In this document: positions 7,926 to 16,806 of the stretch, piece after piece
How positions within the stretch are numbered: the first letter of the stretch is position 1
Layout: every line of letters starts with the position of its first letter
Assembly (NCBI GenBank): GCA_963817135.1
Contig: CAWFNG010000008.1
Coordinates: forward strand, 62,001-126,000
Direction of reading: 5' to 3'
From: VAZQ01 sp963817135
Lineage (GTDB): Bacteria > Pseudomonadota > Alphaproteobacteria > Rhizobiales > Xanthobacteraceae
DNA length: 64,000 bases
Notes under the pieces: model-generated
The model's input: only the letters and a program-made list of their open reading frames with translations
Told to the model about the DNA's origin: nothing
The model's database searches: none
Program-made: the position numbers and the translations under genes

Positions 7926-9248
7926 ATGGGGTCACAAGCACAACATCAAGACCGAGGCGAGCCATCGGAGCTGGAGCGTCCCCGTCCTCAATTACCCCGA
8001 CGTCCGTCGTCCGCGCCGGTCGACCCCTCGTCCGCGAAGGCTGGAGACGATCTCGCTCGCGCCCGAGCGCCGAAGGCGCCAAAGCGCGATCCTGACGAAC
8101 GGCGGATCGTCGAGCTGCCGCAACACGAAGATCAGGAAGATCGGCAGCCAAAGCAGCAGCCTGCAGGCGGCGATGTTTCGCGCCTGGCCAGGCTGCGGCG
8201 GCATCCCTTCGCGCTGGTGATCGGGCTCATCCTCTTCGCTGTCCTGACGACCGGGGGCTACCTCTATTGGGACTACGCCCGGCACTTCCAATCGACCGAC
8301 GATGCTTTCATTGCGACGCGGCAATTCCCCGTTGCCCCCAAGGTGTCCGGCTACATCACGGAAGTTCCGGTGACCGACAACCAGCATGTCGCCGCCGGCG
8401 ATGTGATCGCCCGTATCGACGACCGGGATTACCGCATCACGCTCGACCAGGCGCAGGCGCAGGTGGCCAATGCGGAGGCCAGCATCCAGAACATCGACGC
8501 GCAGACCACCGTGCAACAGGCGCAGATCAACGCCAACCAGGCACAGGTCGAACAGGCGCAAGCGGCGCTGGTGTTCGCACGGCAGCAGGCGGCGCGTTAT
8601 CAGGACCTGGCACAAAAAGGCTCGGGCACCGTTCAGAACGCCGAGCAGTACGCGTCACAGCTTCGCCAGCAACTAGCGGCGGTGCAGAGTGCCGAAGCGA
8701 ACCTGAGGCTGGCACAACGACAGATCGAATCCCTGAAGGCGCAGCGCAATAGTGCTGTTGCCAGCCTCGATCAGGCCAAGGCTCAGCGCGATCAGGCGCA
8801 GTTGAACCTTGCCTACACGACCGTCACGGCGGCCCAGCCGGGGCGCGTCGTCAATCTTACTGCGGCCGTCGGCCAATTCGCGCAACCCGGCACGAACCTG
8901 ACCATGTTCGTGCCGGACCAAATCTGGGTTACTGCGAACTTCAAGGAGACACAGCTCGACACGATGCGTCCGGGACAGCCGGTGCGGCTCGCGATCGACG
9001 CCTATCCGCACCGCGATGTCCGCGGCCATGTTGCCAGCATCCAGCCCGGGTCCGGCACTGCATTTTCGCTGCTGCCGGCACAGAACGCGACCGGCAATTA
9101 CGTCAAGATCGTTCAGCGCGTGCCGGTGAAGATCGTCATTGATAATCCGCCAACCGACGTTGCGCTGGGTCCCGGCATGTCGGTCGTCCCCACCGTGCGG
9201 GTCAATGCGGCGCCGTCGCGGTATGAGCAGCTCCGGGCGCTGATATGA
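7926..9248 (+). CDS. HlyD/EmrA-family membrane fusion protein
   Basis: A 440-residue periplasmic adaptor for an MFS efflux pump. Residues 1-95 are cytoplasmic, hydrophilic and unusually long; one membrane segment follows (FALVIGLILFAVLTTGGYLYW). Then come the STDDAFIATR and VSGYITEVPVTDNQ lipoyl half-motif, a Gln/Ala-rich coiled-coil hairpin (about 180-290) and the second half-motif TVTAAQPGRVVNLTAAVGQF. The start at 7926 has AGGAGGG five bases upstream. Its stop overlaps the DHA2 transporter start by four bases, so the two subunits are made together. It probably links the inner-membrane pump to an outer-membrane TolC-like channel encoded elsewhere. Confidence 0.93.
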   Translation: MGSQAQHQDRGEPSELERPRPQLPRRPSSAPVDPSSAKAGDDLARARAPKAPKRDPDERRIVELPQHEDQEDRQPKQQPAGGDVSRLARLRRHPFALVIGLILFAVLTTGGYLYWDYARHFQSTDDAFIATRQFPVAPKVSGYITEVPVTDNQHVAAGDVIARIDDRDYRITLDQAQAQVANAEASIQNIDAQTTVQQAQINANQAQVEQAQAALVFARQQAARYQDLAQKGSGTVQNAEQYASQLRQQLAAVQSAEANLRLAQRQIESLKAQRNSAVASLDQAKAQRDQAQLNLAYTTVTAAQPGRVVNLTAAVGQFAQPGTNLTMFVPDQIWVTANFKETQLDTMRPGQPVRLAIDAYPHRDVRGHVASIQPGSGTAFSLLPAQNATGNYVKIVQRVPVKIVIDNPPTDVALGPGMSVVPTVRVNAAPSRYEQLRALI

Positions 9249-10837
9249 GCACAGCCGTATCCTCGGCCGGAAAGGCGCCGCCGATCAGAGTCGTCGCGGC
9301 CGGCAATCCATGGCTGATCGCGGTCCTGGTGGCGCTCGCTACCTTCATGGAGGTCCTCGACACCACCATCGTCAATGTCGCATTGCCCTACATCGCCGGC
9401 GGAATGGGGGTGAGCGAGGACGAAGCTTCCTGGGTGGTGACAACCTACCTCGTCGCCAATGCGGTCATCCTCACCGCCAGCAGCTTTCTGGCCAGGCTGC
9501 TGGGTCGCAAGGCGTTCTTCATTGCCTGCCTCGCTCTGTTCACCGCAAGCTCGCTGCTTTGCGCAATGGCGTGGAATCTGCAAGCGCTGCTGCTGTTTCG
9601 AATCCTGCAGGGTCTTGGCGGAGGCGGCATGGTGCCGGTGGCGCAGTCGATCCTGGCGGACTCGTTTCCACCCGAAAAACGCGGCCAGGGTTTCGCGCTG
9701 TTCGGCATTGCGGTCGTGGTGGCACCGGTCGTCGGCCCGATCCTTGGCGGCTGGCTCGCCGACAACTACTCCTGGCATTGGTGCTTTCTGATCAACGGCC
9801 CGGTCGGACTGATTTCCATTGCCCTGATGTCTGCGCTTCTGCGCGAAACCGACGCCCGCATCGAACAGCGCCGCTGGCAGTTCGATCTCACCGGTTTCCT
9901 GCTGGTTGCAACGTTTCTTGGTGCGCTCGAAATCGTGCTCGACCGTGGTCTGGTGGATGACTGGTTCTCCTCGACCTTCATAGTTGGCTTTGCGGTCGTG
10001 GCGGCGCTTGCGTTCCTGCTCATGATCCCCTGGGAGCTCAGCCGCCGTGATCCGATGATCGACATCGGCATGGTGGCAACACGCCAGTTCGGCGCCTGCT
10101 TCGCCGTCATGCTGGCGACCGGCGCGCTTCTCTATTCGACGACCCAATTCCTGCCGCTGCTGGTGCAGCAGTATTTCGGCTACACGGCGACATGGTCGGG
10201 CCTTGTGCTGACGCCGGGCGGGCTGGTGACCATGATCATGATGGTCGTTGTAGGGCGCCTCTCCGGCAAGGTGCAGCCGCGTTACCTGATCGCTATTGGC
10301 GCCGTGGTCTGCGCATTGGCGATGTACGACCTGACCAGGCTCTCCGGCGATGTTGACTTCTGGTTCTTCGCCAGGTCGCGCATGCTTCTGGGTGTGGGAT
10401 TGCCATTGATCTTCATCCCCATTGTTACAGCGTCTTATGATGGGGTTCCGCCGGAGCGGACGGATCAGGCCTCCGCGCTGACCAATGCGGCGCGAAACAT
10501 CGGCGGCTCCATCGGAGTATCGCTGGCGTCAAACATACTGGCGCATCGCGAGCAGTTTCATCAGAGCCGGCTGGTCGAGAGCGCGATTCCATCGAGCGTC
10601 CAATATCAAGACACGTTGCACCAGGTGATCCAGTATTTTGTCGGGCAAGGAAGCTCCCTGGCACAGGCACAGCAGCAGGCCTTCGCCTGGATCGGCCAGC
10701 AGGTGGCGACGCAAGCGGCGTATCTCGCATATATCGATGTGTTCTGGGTGCTGATGCTCATCTCCGCCGCCGCGGTGCCGCTTGCGCTCATCCTCAGGAA
10801 AGTGAAGCTCGGCGCATCCGCTCGGGTCGGTCACTGA
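9245..10837 (+). CDS. DHA2-family MFS drug efflux transporter (EmrB/QacA type)
   Basis: A 530-residue integral membrane protein of the 14-helix DHA2 family. The family signatures are present: LDTTIVNVALPYI in helix 1, the LLGRKAF loop after helix 2, and VAPVVGPILGGWLADNYSWHW in helix 5 (antiporter motif C, G-x-x-x-GP-x-x-GG). It should export hydrophobic or cationic compounds in exchange for protons, working with the HlyD-type adaptor encoded just upstream (four-base overlap). Regulation is probably by the divergent TetR protein. The length is typical for EmrB-like pumps. Confidence 0.93.
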   Translation: MSTAVSSAGKAPPIRVVAAGNPWLIAVLVALATFMEVLDTTIVNVALPYIAGGMGVSEDEASWVVTTYLVANAVILTASSFLARLLGRKAFFIACLALFTASSLLCAMAWNLQALLLFRILQGLGGGGMVPVAQSILADSFPPEKRGQGFALFGIAVVVAPVVGPILGGWLADNYSWHWCFLINGPVGLISIALMSALLRETDARIEQRRWQFDLTGFLLVATFLGALEIVLDRGLVDDWFSSTFIVGFAVVAALAFLLMIPWELSRRDPMIDIGMVATRQFGACFAVMLATGALLYSTTQFLPLLVQQYFGYTATWSGLVLTPGGLVTMIMMVVVGRLSGKVQPRYLIAIGAVVCALAMYDLTRLSGDVDFWFFARSRMLLGVGLPLIFIPIVTASYDGVPPERTDQASALTNAARNIGGSIGVSLASNILAHREQFHQSRLVESAIPSSVQYQDTLHQVIQYFVGQGSSLAQAQQQAFAWIGQQVATQAAYLAYIDVFWVLMLISAAAVPLALILRKVKLGASARVGH

Positions 10838-10911
10838 AGGGACCAAGTTGCGCAATGGCCGTCAGCATCCAAGCGCAGGAACCGCATCGAAGACTGCGGG
10901 CGATGGTTTTC

Positions 10912-10986
10912 TGGTGCTGCCGGTAAGGATTGAACTTACGACCTCCCCCTTACCAAGGGGGTGCTCTACCACTGAGCTACGGCAGC
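10912..10986 (-). tRNA. tRNA-Thr (GGT anticodon)
   Basis: A 75-nt cloverleaf on the minus strand. The acceptor arms gctgccg/cggcagc pair perfectly. The anticodon arm is ccccc-ttGGTaa-ggggg, so the anticodon is GGT and decodes ACC/ACU. The T-arm contains gttcaatcc. The 3' CCA is encoded (tgg at 10912-10914 on the plus strand). Confidence 0.95.
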
Positions 10987-11114
10987 GCCGGCACCAATAT
11001 GGTGTCAATCCGGATCGTTCGGCGACTGCCGCGATGCTTGCCACAAGGGGAAACCGCAGGCAAGCCGCGCGGGCTTTGCTTTTGCCTGCTTCCCGATCCT
11101 ATTCTCTGCCGCGC

Positions 11115-11294
11115 ATGGACGAACGATCGAAAAGCGAAGAACAACGAAAGCGGCAGCAACGACTGCGCGCGGCGCTGCGTGAAAATCTCAAGCGGCGCAA
11201 GGCGCAAGCAAAGGCACGAATTGCGGCGCAGCCGCCGGAACATGCCGAAAAACCCCACGATTCCGCCGGAATTACCGAGGAAGATGAACGCTAG
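11115..11294 (+). CDS. Small basic protein upstream of murA
   Basis: A 59-residue, highly charged protein beginning MDERSKSEEQRKRQQRLRAA, then a LRENLKRRKAQAKAR core and an acidic tail. Short proteins with this LRENLKRRKxQARAR core are regularly encoded just before murA in Rhizobiales, which supports the call. It lacks a signal peptide or membrane segment and probably forms a single helix. The function is unknown. About 290 bases of repeat-containing sequence separate it from murA. Confidence 0.65.
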   Translation: MDERSKSEEQRKRQQRLRAALRENLKRRKAQAKARIAAQPPEHAEKPHDSAGITEEDER

Positions 11295-11323
11295 GTTAGC
11301 TGTGTCACAAGTACTTGCTATCA

Positions 11324-11469
11324 CCGTCATCCTGAGGTGCCCGCGCGTTGGATTGCTCCTCAGGCTGGTGAGCGGTTAAAGCGCGCGGGCCTCGAAGGAT
11401 GCACGGCCCGTTAGCGGGACCGCACCCTTCGAGGCTCGGCGCTTTGCGCCGAGCACCTCAGGGTGACGG
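11324..11469. repeat. Long imperfect inverted repeat (Rhizobiales-type intergenic element)
   Basis: The left end ccgtcatcctgaggtgc and right end gcacctcagggtgacgg are imperfect complements enclosing a second inverted core (cctcgaaggatgc / acccttcgaggctcgg). A truncated relative is visible at about 17738-17790. It fills the gap between the small basic protein gene and murA. Confidence 0.75.
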
Positions 11470-11586
11470 ATCGAGGGGAGCGCAGCTGATCAGCCGGTAA
11501 ACTTAACGCCGGCTTGGGATTGTATTTAAGGCGCGCAACGCCTCATCGTGAGGATGGTGCAGGCGCCAGAGACGGGGGCAGGGGGC

Positions 11587-12876
11587 ATGGATCGCATTCG
11601 CATAAGCGGCGGGCAAAGGCTCAACGGCACGATTCCAATTTCGGGCGCCAAGAACGCCGCGCTGCCGCTGATGATCGCCAGCCTGCTGACAGACGAGACT
11701 CTCATTCTCGACAACGTCCCGCGGCTTGCCGATGTGGCGCTCTTGCAGCGCATCCTCGGCAATCATGGCGTCGATATCACGGTCAACGGCAAGCGCCCGG
11801 GCGAAACCCAATATGACGGGCAGACGCTGCACATTTCCGCCGCCAATATCATCGACACCACGGCGCCCTATGAACTCGTCTCGCGCATGCGCGCGAGCTT
11901 CTGGGTGGTGGCGCCTTTGGTCGCGCGCATGGGCGGGGCCAAGGTTTCCATGCCGGGCGGTTGCGCCATCGGCACCCGGCCGGTGGATCTTCTCATCATG
12001 GCGCTGGAAAATCTTGGCGCCGAAATCGCCATCGACCGCGGTTACGTGATTGCCCGCGCCAAGGACGGGCTCAAGGGCGGGCGCATCGTGTTCCCGAAAG
12101 TGACGGTGAGCGGCACGCACATCGCGCTGATGGCCGCCTCCCTCGCGCATGGCTTCAGCGAAATAGAGAACGCGGCGCGCGAGCCGGAGATCGCCGACGT
12201 CGCCGATTGTCTCAACAAGATGGGCGCCAAGATCAGCGGCGCCGGCAGCTCGCATATCGTCGTCGAGGGGGTGCCGCGGCTTAAGGGTGCGCGCCATCGC
12301 GTGCTGCCCGATCGGATCGAGACCGGTACCTATGCCATGGCGGTGGCCATGACCGGAGGTGACGTGCTCTTGGAAAACGCGCGGGTGGAGCTTCTGCAGG
12401 CTCCATTGGACGTGCTCGTGCAGTGCGGCATCACCGTCAATCCCACAAATGCCGGCGTGCGCATTGCGCGCAACGGCAGCGGCATCGCTCCCGTCGACGT
12501 GACGACCTCGCCGTTCCCCGGTTTCCCCACCGATTTGCAGGCGCAGCTCATGGCGCTGATGACCCGGGCAAACGGCACATCGCGCATCACCGAGACGATT
12601 TTCGAGAACCGCTTCATGCATGTGCAGGAACTGGTGCGGCTGGGCGCGCGCATCCAGCTCAACGGCGAGTGCGCCACCATCGAGGGGGTCGACGCCCTCA
12701 AAGGCGCGCCGGTCATGGCCACCGATCTGCGCGCCTCCGTCTCGCTGGTGATTGCCGCGCTCGCGGCCGAAGGCGAGACCATGGTCAACCGCGTCTATCA
12801 TCTCGACCGCGGCTTCGAACGGCTCGAAGACAAGCTTTCCGCCTGCGGCGCTGCCATCGAACGCCTCAGCGCATAG
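11587..12876 (+). CDS. murA: UDP-N-acetylglucosamine 1-carboxyvinyltransferase
   Basis: The first committed enzyme of peptidoglycan synthesis: it transfers enolpyruvate from PEP to UDP-GlcNAc in the cytoplasm. The 429-residue product starts MDRIRISGGQRLNG, and the family motif ISGAKNAALPL places the conserved Lys/Asn at residues 22-23. The catalytic loop MPGGCAIGTRPVD has the reactive Cys at about residue 126, the target of fosfomycin, so the classical Cys form is retained. The start at 11587 is chosen because it aligns with the family start and follows a G-rich Shine-Dalgarno. The order murA, DUF2948, hisD, UPF0262, phosphatase, infA, maf, yacG is a conserved Rhizobiales block. Confidence 0.97.
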   Translation: MDRIRISGGQRLNGTIPISGAKNAALPLMIASLLTDETLILDNVPRLADVALLQRILGNHGVDITVNGKRPGETQYDGQTLHISAANIIDTTAPYELVSRMRASFWVVAPLVARMGGAKVSMPGGCAIGTRPVDLLIMALENLGAEIAIDRGYVIARAKDGLKGGRIVFPKVTVSGTHIALMAASLAHGFSEIENAAREPEIADVADCLNKMGAKISGAGSSHIVVEGVPRLKGARHRVLPDRIETGTYAMAVAMTGGDVLLENARVELLQAPLDVLVQCGITVNPTNAGVRIARNGSGIAPVDVTTSPFPGFPTDLQAQLMALMTRANGTSRITETIFENRFMHVQELVRLGARIQLNGECATIEGVDALKGAPVMATDLRASVSLVIAALAAEGETMVNRVYHLDRGFERLEDKLSACGAAIERLSA

Positions 12877-12893
12877 CGTGTCCGCGGACGCGA

Positions 12894-13330
12894 GTGGATT
12901 GCGCCAGGCACGTCAGCATTGCTATCTGCGCTGCCGTTCTCCTGCTCGCTCCTGTTTTCCGCCGTCAGGCAGCGCAGCACAAGGGCTGGAATGCCGCGGG
13001 GCGCAGAAACCGCAGCAGGTCGCCGAGTTGATGTTTGGCCGCAAGGGCAGCGATCGCATAGGCGTGAACGAGGTGGCATGGGCCCGCTTTCTGGACCTCG
13101 AGATCACAGCGCGCTTCCCCGACGGGTTTACGGTCCTAAGCGGCGCCGGCCAATGGCGGGATCAAGTCAGCAAGAAAATTGTTCGCGAGCCGAGCAGGAT
13201 CGTTCAGATCGTGCTTCCCGGGGACGCTGAAGATTTGGCGCGGATTAACGAGATTGTGGAGGCGTATAAAGCCCGCTTCCAGCAGCAGTCCGTCGCCGTC
13301 ATTCTGCACACGGCGTGCGTTTCGTTTTGA
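12894..13330 (+). CDS. DUF3574-like secreted protein, frameshifted near the signal peptide
   Basis: The C-terminal frame reads QQVAELMFGRKGSDRIGVNE, WARFLDLEITARFPDGFTVL, then GAGQWRD and VREPSRIVQIVLPG, a pattern that I associate with DUF3574. A signal-like stretch (VSIAICAAVLLLAPVF) lies in a different frame just upstream. Adding one T to the TTTT run at 12955-12958 joins them as LLLAPVFPPSGSAAQGLECRG, which looks like a natural exported protein. I take the GTG at 12894 as a tentative start; its Shine-Dalgarno is poor. The function is unknown. It is not part of the canonical murA block and may be a local insertion. Confidence 0.6.
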
Positions 13331-13335
13331 CCCTG

Positions 13336-13390
13336 CCTGTCCCGGGCGAGTGAAGCGAGCGCGAAGCGCGAGCGGCCGGGACCTGGGACC
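13336..13390. repeat. GC-rich palindromic intergenic repeat
   Basis: tcccgggcgag...gcgaagcgcgagcggccgggac forms an imperfect hairpin with a gcgaagcgcg core. It follows the DUF3574-like gene and has the look of a common Rhizobiales dispersed repeat. Confidence 0.45.
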
Positions 13391-13515
13391 CCGCTTGCGC
13401 TGGAGAGAGCCCGTTCCTAATTAACTCAAGTAATAATCTTGCCTGCAGCCGGGACGCTTCGCGCGTGCGAGGCGCGGCAAGCTGCTGCGGCGAAAAGAAC
13501 CGCCAGGGAGCGCCC

Positions 13516-13980
13516 ATGATGGAGCCATGCGAGCCGATGAAATTCGTCGCCCTTGACCGGGAGGATCTCGAAGTCGTTTCCGCCCACCTGCAGGATGCTC
13601 TGGTCAAGGTCTCCGACGTCATATGGCGCCCGCAGGAAAACCGCCTGGTCATTGCGCTCAACCGGTTCGACTGGCCCTCTGCCGAATGCAATCAGCCGCA
13701 ACTGCGCCGTTGCCGCTGCGCATTGCGCTTTGAGCGGGTCAATGCCTGCAAATGCCGCCATGTCGATCCCGCCGGCAAGGACGCGGTCCTCAACCTTCTG
13801 GCCGTCGAATTTACCGAGCGCGACGGCCCGGCAGGGGTGGTGACGCTCACCTTTTCCGGCGGTGGAGTGCTGCGCCTCGAAGTGGAATGCCTCGAAGCCG
13901 AGTTGTCTGACATCGGGCCTTCGTGGCCGGCCACCATGCGTCCCGTCCACAGCCTCGATGCATCCGAGCTGCGGGGTTGA
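13516..13980 (+). CDS. DUF2948 family protein
   Basis: A cytoplasmic protein of about 154 residues. The family start is MKFVALDREDLEVVSAHLQD, followed by DVIWRPQENRLVIALNRFDW, a Cys-rich RRCRCALRFERV segment and a C-terminal LRLEVECLEAELSDIGPSWPA. Starts at 13516, 13519 or the ATG before KFVALD are all possible; the family usually begins close to KFVALD. It lies 62 bases before hisD, its normal neighbour in Rhizobiales, but no biochemical role is established that I know of. Confidence 0.85.
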   Translation: MMEPCEPMKFVALDREDLEVVSAHLQDALVKVSDVIWRPQENRLVIALNRFDWPSAECNQPQLRRCRCALRFERVNACKCRHVDPAGKDAVLNLLAVEFTERDGPAGVVTLTFSGGGVLRLEVECLEAELSDIGPSWPATMRPVHSLDASELRG

Positions 13981-14042
13981 TGATACCCTTCTGCCCAGTC
14001 CATTGAGCGCTAATGCGGCTCGACCGAGCCGAGAGCTGGGCA

Positions 14043-15336
14043 ATGCCAATTCGCCTCGACAGCCGCGCCGTCGATTTCAGCGCTTCCTTTCGCACCTTTC
14101 TCGCCGCCAAACGCGAAAGCCATGGACGACGTGGAAGCGGCCGTGCGTGCCATCATTGCCGAGGTGGCCCGCGGCGGCGACGCTGCCCTCACTGCGCTGA
14201 GCAGGAAATTCGATTGTATCGATCTCGATGCGACGGGCCTGCGGGTCGCGCCTGAGGAAATCGAGCTTTCCTATGCTGCCTGCGACCGCAAGGCGCTCGA
14301 CGCGCTCGCCTTCGCGCGCGATCGCATCGAAAGCTACCACCGCCGCCAGCTGCCGCAGGATGAGCGCTTCACCGACGCCCTCGGGGTCGAGCTGGGGTCC
14401 CGTTGGACCGCGATCGAGGCAGTCGGCCTCTATGTACCGGGAGGTACCGCCGCGTATCCGTCCTCGGTGCTGATGAATGCGGTACCCGCCAAGGTGGCCG
14501 GCGTTCCCCGGCTGGTGATGGTCGTGCCGGCGCCGCAGGGGAAGCTCGCCCCGCTGGTGCTGGCGGCGGCGAAGCTTGCCGGCGTTGACGAGGTCTATCG
14601 GGTCGGCGGCGCCCAGGCGGTGGCGGCGCTTGCCTACGGCACCGAGACAATCGCCCCGGTCGCCAAGATTGTCGGCCCGGGCAATGCCTATGTCGCGGCG
14701 GCCAAGCGCCTCCTGTTCGGAAAGGTGGGCATTGACATGGTCGCAGGTCCTTCCGAGGTGCTGATCATCGCCGACAAGGCAAGTCATCCGGACTGGATTG
14801 CCGCCGATCTCCTTGCCCAGGCCGAACACGACGCGCGCGCGCAAGCGATTCTGATCACCGACGATGCAGCGCTTGCGCAGGCAGTCGAGCATGCGCTGGC
14901 GGTGCAGCTCGCGTCGCTGCCGCGTGGCGAGATTGCCGCCGCGTCCTGGCGCGATTTCGGCGCCATCATCCTGGTTGCCAGCCTTGCCGACGCCGTGCCG
15001 CTGGTGGATGCCATTGCGCCCGAGCACCTTGAAATCGCCGCCGAGAACGCCGAGGCCCTCGCCGCGCGCATCCGCAATGCCGGCGCGATATTCCTCGGCG
15101 GCCATACGCCGGAGGCGATCGGCGATTATGTTGCCGGCTCAAATCACGTTCTGCCGACCGCGCGATCGGCACGCTTTTCATCGGGCCTGGGCGTGCTCGA
15201 TTTCATGAAGCGGACCTCGCTGCTCAAATGCGGTCCCGATCAATTGCGCGCCCTTGCCCCTGCCGCCATTGCGCTCGGCGAAGCCGAGGGCCTCGATGCG
15301 CATTGCCGCTCGGTTGCCATGCGGCTCAACCGCTAG
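14043..15336 (+). CDS. hisD: Histidinol dehydrogenase (frameshift near codon 25)
   Basis: Catalyses the last two steps of histidine synthesis, oxidising L-histidinol to L-histidine with NAD+ and a zinc ion. From 14122 the frame is complete and carries the family signatures: VGLYVPGGTAAYPSSVLMNA, GVDEVYRVGGAQAVAALAYG, VGPGNAYVAAAKR, AGPSEVLIIAD and the catalytic APEHLEI. The usual N-terminus (MPIRLDSRAVDFSASFRTFL then AAKRE) is in another frame starting at 14043. Removing one A from the AAA run at 14116-14118 joins the two as AAKREAMDDVEAAV. Starting at 14122 would lose about 25 residues of the N-terminal arm. Because hisD is normally single-copy and needed, a consensus error is the likelier explanation. 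Confidence 0.9.
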
Positions 15337-15339
15337 AAA

Positions 15340-15440
15340 GTCATTCCGGGGCGCCGCGCAGCGGCGAGCCCGGAATCCATAGCCACGAATCGGGGTTATG
15401 GATTCCGGGTTCTCGGCCTTCGGCCTCGCCCCGGAATGAC
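15340..15440. repeat. Intergenic inverted repeat of about 100 bp
   Basis: The left end gtcattccggggcg and right end cgccccggaatgac are perfect complements; an inner pair cccggaatccatagcc / ggttatggattccggg forms a cruciform arm. This is a very common Rhizobiales intergenic element. It separates hisD from the UPF0262 gene and may end hisD transcripts. Confidence 0.85.
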
Positions 15441-15469
15441 AGGTTGTTAGGAAAGATGATCCCGCTTTA

Positions 15470-15961
15470 ATGTCGCATGAACCTGATGCCAAGACGAAGC
15501 GCCATCGTCTGGTTGCGGTCACCCTCGACGAGAATTCGATCGGCCGCTCCAGCCGCGATGTCGAGCATGAGCGGGCGGTCGCGATCTACGATCTCCTCGA
15601 GGACAATTTTTTTGCGCCTGGCGAGGCGGAGGGGCCGTTCGCGCTGCAGCTGAGCATTACCGGCAGCCGGCTGATGTTCGACATCCGCCGCGAGGACGGC
15701 TCGCCGGTCATTGCGCATCTCCTCTCGCTGTCGCCGCTGCGCCGCATCGTCAAAGATTATTTCACCGTGTGCGACAGCTACTACGCAGCGATCAGGACGG
15801 CGACGCCCGACCGCATCGAAGCCTTGGATATGGGCCGCCGCGCGCTGCATGACGAGGGTTCGCAGATCCTCATGGAGCGGCTCAAGCGCAAAGTGAGTGT
15901 CGATTTCGATACCGCGCGCCGGCTGTTCACTCTCATCTGCGTGCTGCATTGGAAGGGATGA
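15470..15961 (+). CDS. UPF0262 family protein
   Basis: A 163-residue cytoplasmic protein of the UPF0262 family, normally encoded between hisD and the phosphatase gene in Rhizobiales. Conserved blocks seen are RLVAVTLDENSIGRSSRDVE, HERAVAIYDLLEDNFF, LSLSPLRRIVKDYFTVCDSY and the C-terminal DFDTARRLFTLICVLHWKG. No catalytic motif is recognisable. The stop overlaps the next start (ATGA at 15958), so the two proteins are co-translated, which hints at a shared but unknown role. Confidence 0.92.
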   Translation: MSHEPDAKTKRHRLVAVTLDENSIGRSSRDVEHERAVAIYDLLEDNFFAPGEAEGPFALQLSITGSRLMFDIRREDGSPVIAHLLSLSPLRRIVKDYFTVCDSYYAAIRTATPDRIEALDMGRRALHDEGSQILMERLKRKVSVDFDTARRLFTLICVLHWKG

Positions 15962-16503
15962 GCACCGACGCCGCATCGGGGCATGATCCCGGAGAAGCCG
16001 GGTCCGGCCTTGACCCGGGGCGGACGCGGTTATTCGGAACAGATCGTGCTGCAACGAAAAAGCCGCACGCCGTATTGTTCGCCTGCGGCCTGAATGCCGT
16101 ACGCTCGCCCATGGCGGCGGCGCTGTTGAAGCAGATGCTCGGCGGCTCGCTTTATGTCGGCTCCGCCGGTGTGCGCAAAGGCGAGGTTGACCCGTTCGCG
16201 ATAGCGGTCATGGAGGAGATCGGCATCGATATCGAGAGCCATGATCCGATCACTTTCGAGGAGCTGGAAGACCTGGAAGGGCTCAATTTCGATCTGATCG
16301 TTACCCTCTCGCCGGAAGCCCATCATAAAGCCCTTGAACTCACGCGGGTGCTTGCCGTCGATGTCGAGTACTGGCCGACTGCCGATCCGACCGCAGTCGA
16401 GGGAAATCGCGAGCAACGCCTCAATGCCTATCGCGCGGTGCGCGATCAGCTCGTGGAAAAGATTCGCGAGCGCTTCGTCATCCACGCGGCCGGCAACGAG
16501 TGA
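15958..16503 (+). CDS. Low-molecular-weight phosphatase / arsenate reductase-like protein
   Basis: About 181 residues. Residues 1-38 are a poorly conserved extension. The phosphate-binding loop FACGLNAVRSPMA then gives the C-x5-R-S signature of LMW protein tyrosine phosphatases and thioredoxin-type ArsC. The C-terminal loop VEYWPTADPTAVEG supplies the DP acid motif. It is co-translated with UPF0262 by a four-base overlap. The family member in this Rhizobiales block is usually annotated arsenate reductase or LMW-PTP, without proof of arsenic resistance; the additional Cys residues of true ArsC are not evident, so tyrosine phosphatase activity seems likelier. Confidence 0.85.
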   Translation: MSTDAASGHDPGEAGSGLDPGRTRLFGTDRAATKKPHAVLFACGLNAVRSPMAAALLKQMLGGSLYVGSAGVRKGEVDPFAIAVMEEIGIDIESHDPITFEELEDLEGLNFDLIVTLSPEAHHKALELTRVLAVDVEYWPTADPTAVEGNREQRLNAYRAVRDQLVEKIRERFVIHAAGNE

Positions 16504-16574
16504 TTGCCGCCAGTTGTGAAGCGCCATCCGTTCCGCTAATTTCCGCGCCGATTTGCCGGGCACAGTTGGACCGA

Positions 16575-16793
16575 ATGGCCAAAGAAGAACTCCTGGAATT
16601 TCCCGGCGTCGTGACCGAACTGCTGCCGAACGCCACTTTCCGAGTGAAGCTCGAAAATGAACACGAAATCATCGCTCATACCGCCGGCCGCATGCGCAAG
16701 AATCGCATTCGCGTGCTTGCCGGCGACAAGGTGCTGGTCGAGATGACGCCCTACGACCTGAGCAAGGGCCGCATTACCTATCGCTTCAAATGA
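16575..16793 (+). CDS. infA: Translation initiation factor IF-1
   Basis: A 72-residue S1/OB-fold protein that binds the 30S A site during initiation. It starts MAKEELLEFPGVVTELLPN and contains TFRVKLENEHEIIAHTAGRM and RKNRIRVLAGDKVLVEMTPY, ending YDLSKGRITYRFK. The length and every block match bacterial IF-1. The start at 16575 is set by this alignment; an upstream extension to 16500 is not conserved. It lies in the conserved block between the phosphatase and maf genes. Confidence 0.98.
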   Translation: MAKEELLEFPGVVTELLPNATFRVKLENEHEIIAHTAGRMRKNRIRVLAGDKVLVEMTPYDLSKGRITYRFK

Positions 16794-16806
16794 ATGTTGC
16801 AGCAAA

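Noticed and set aside
9113..10147. Minus-strand frame of 344 codons opposite the efflux genes
   Set aside because: Antisense to well-supported HlyD and DHA2 genes, with His/Gly-rich random composition. Shadow frame.
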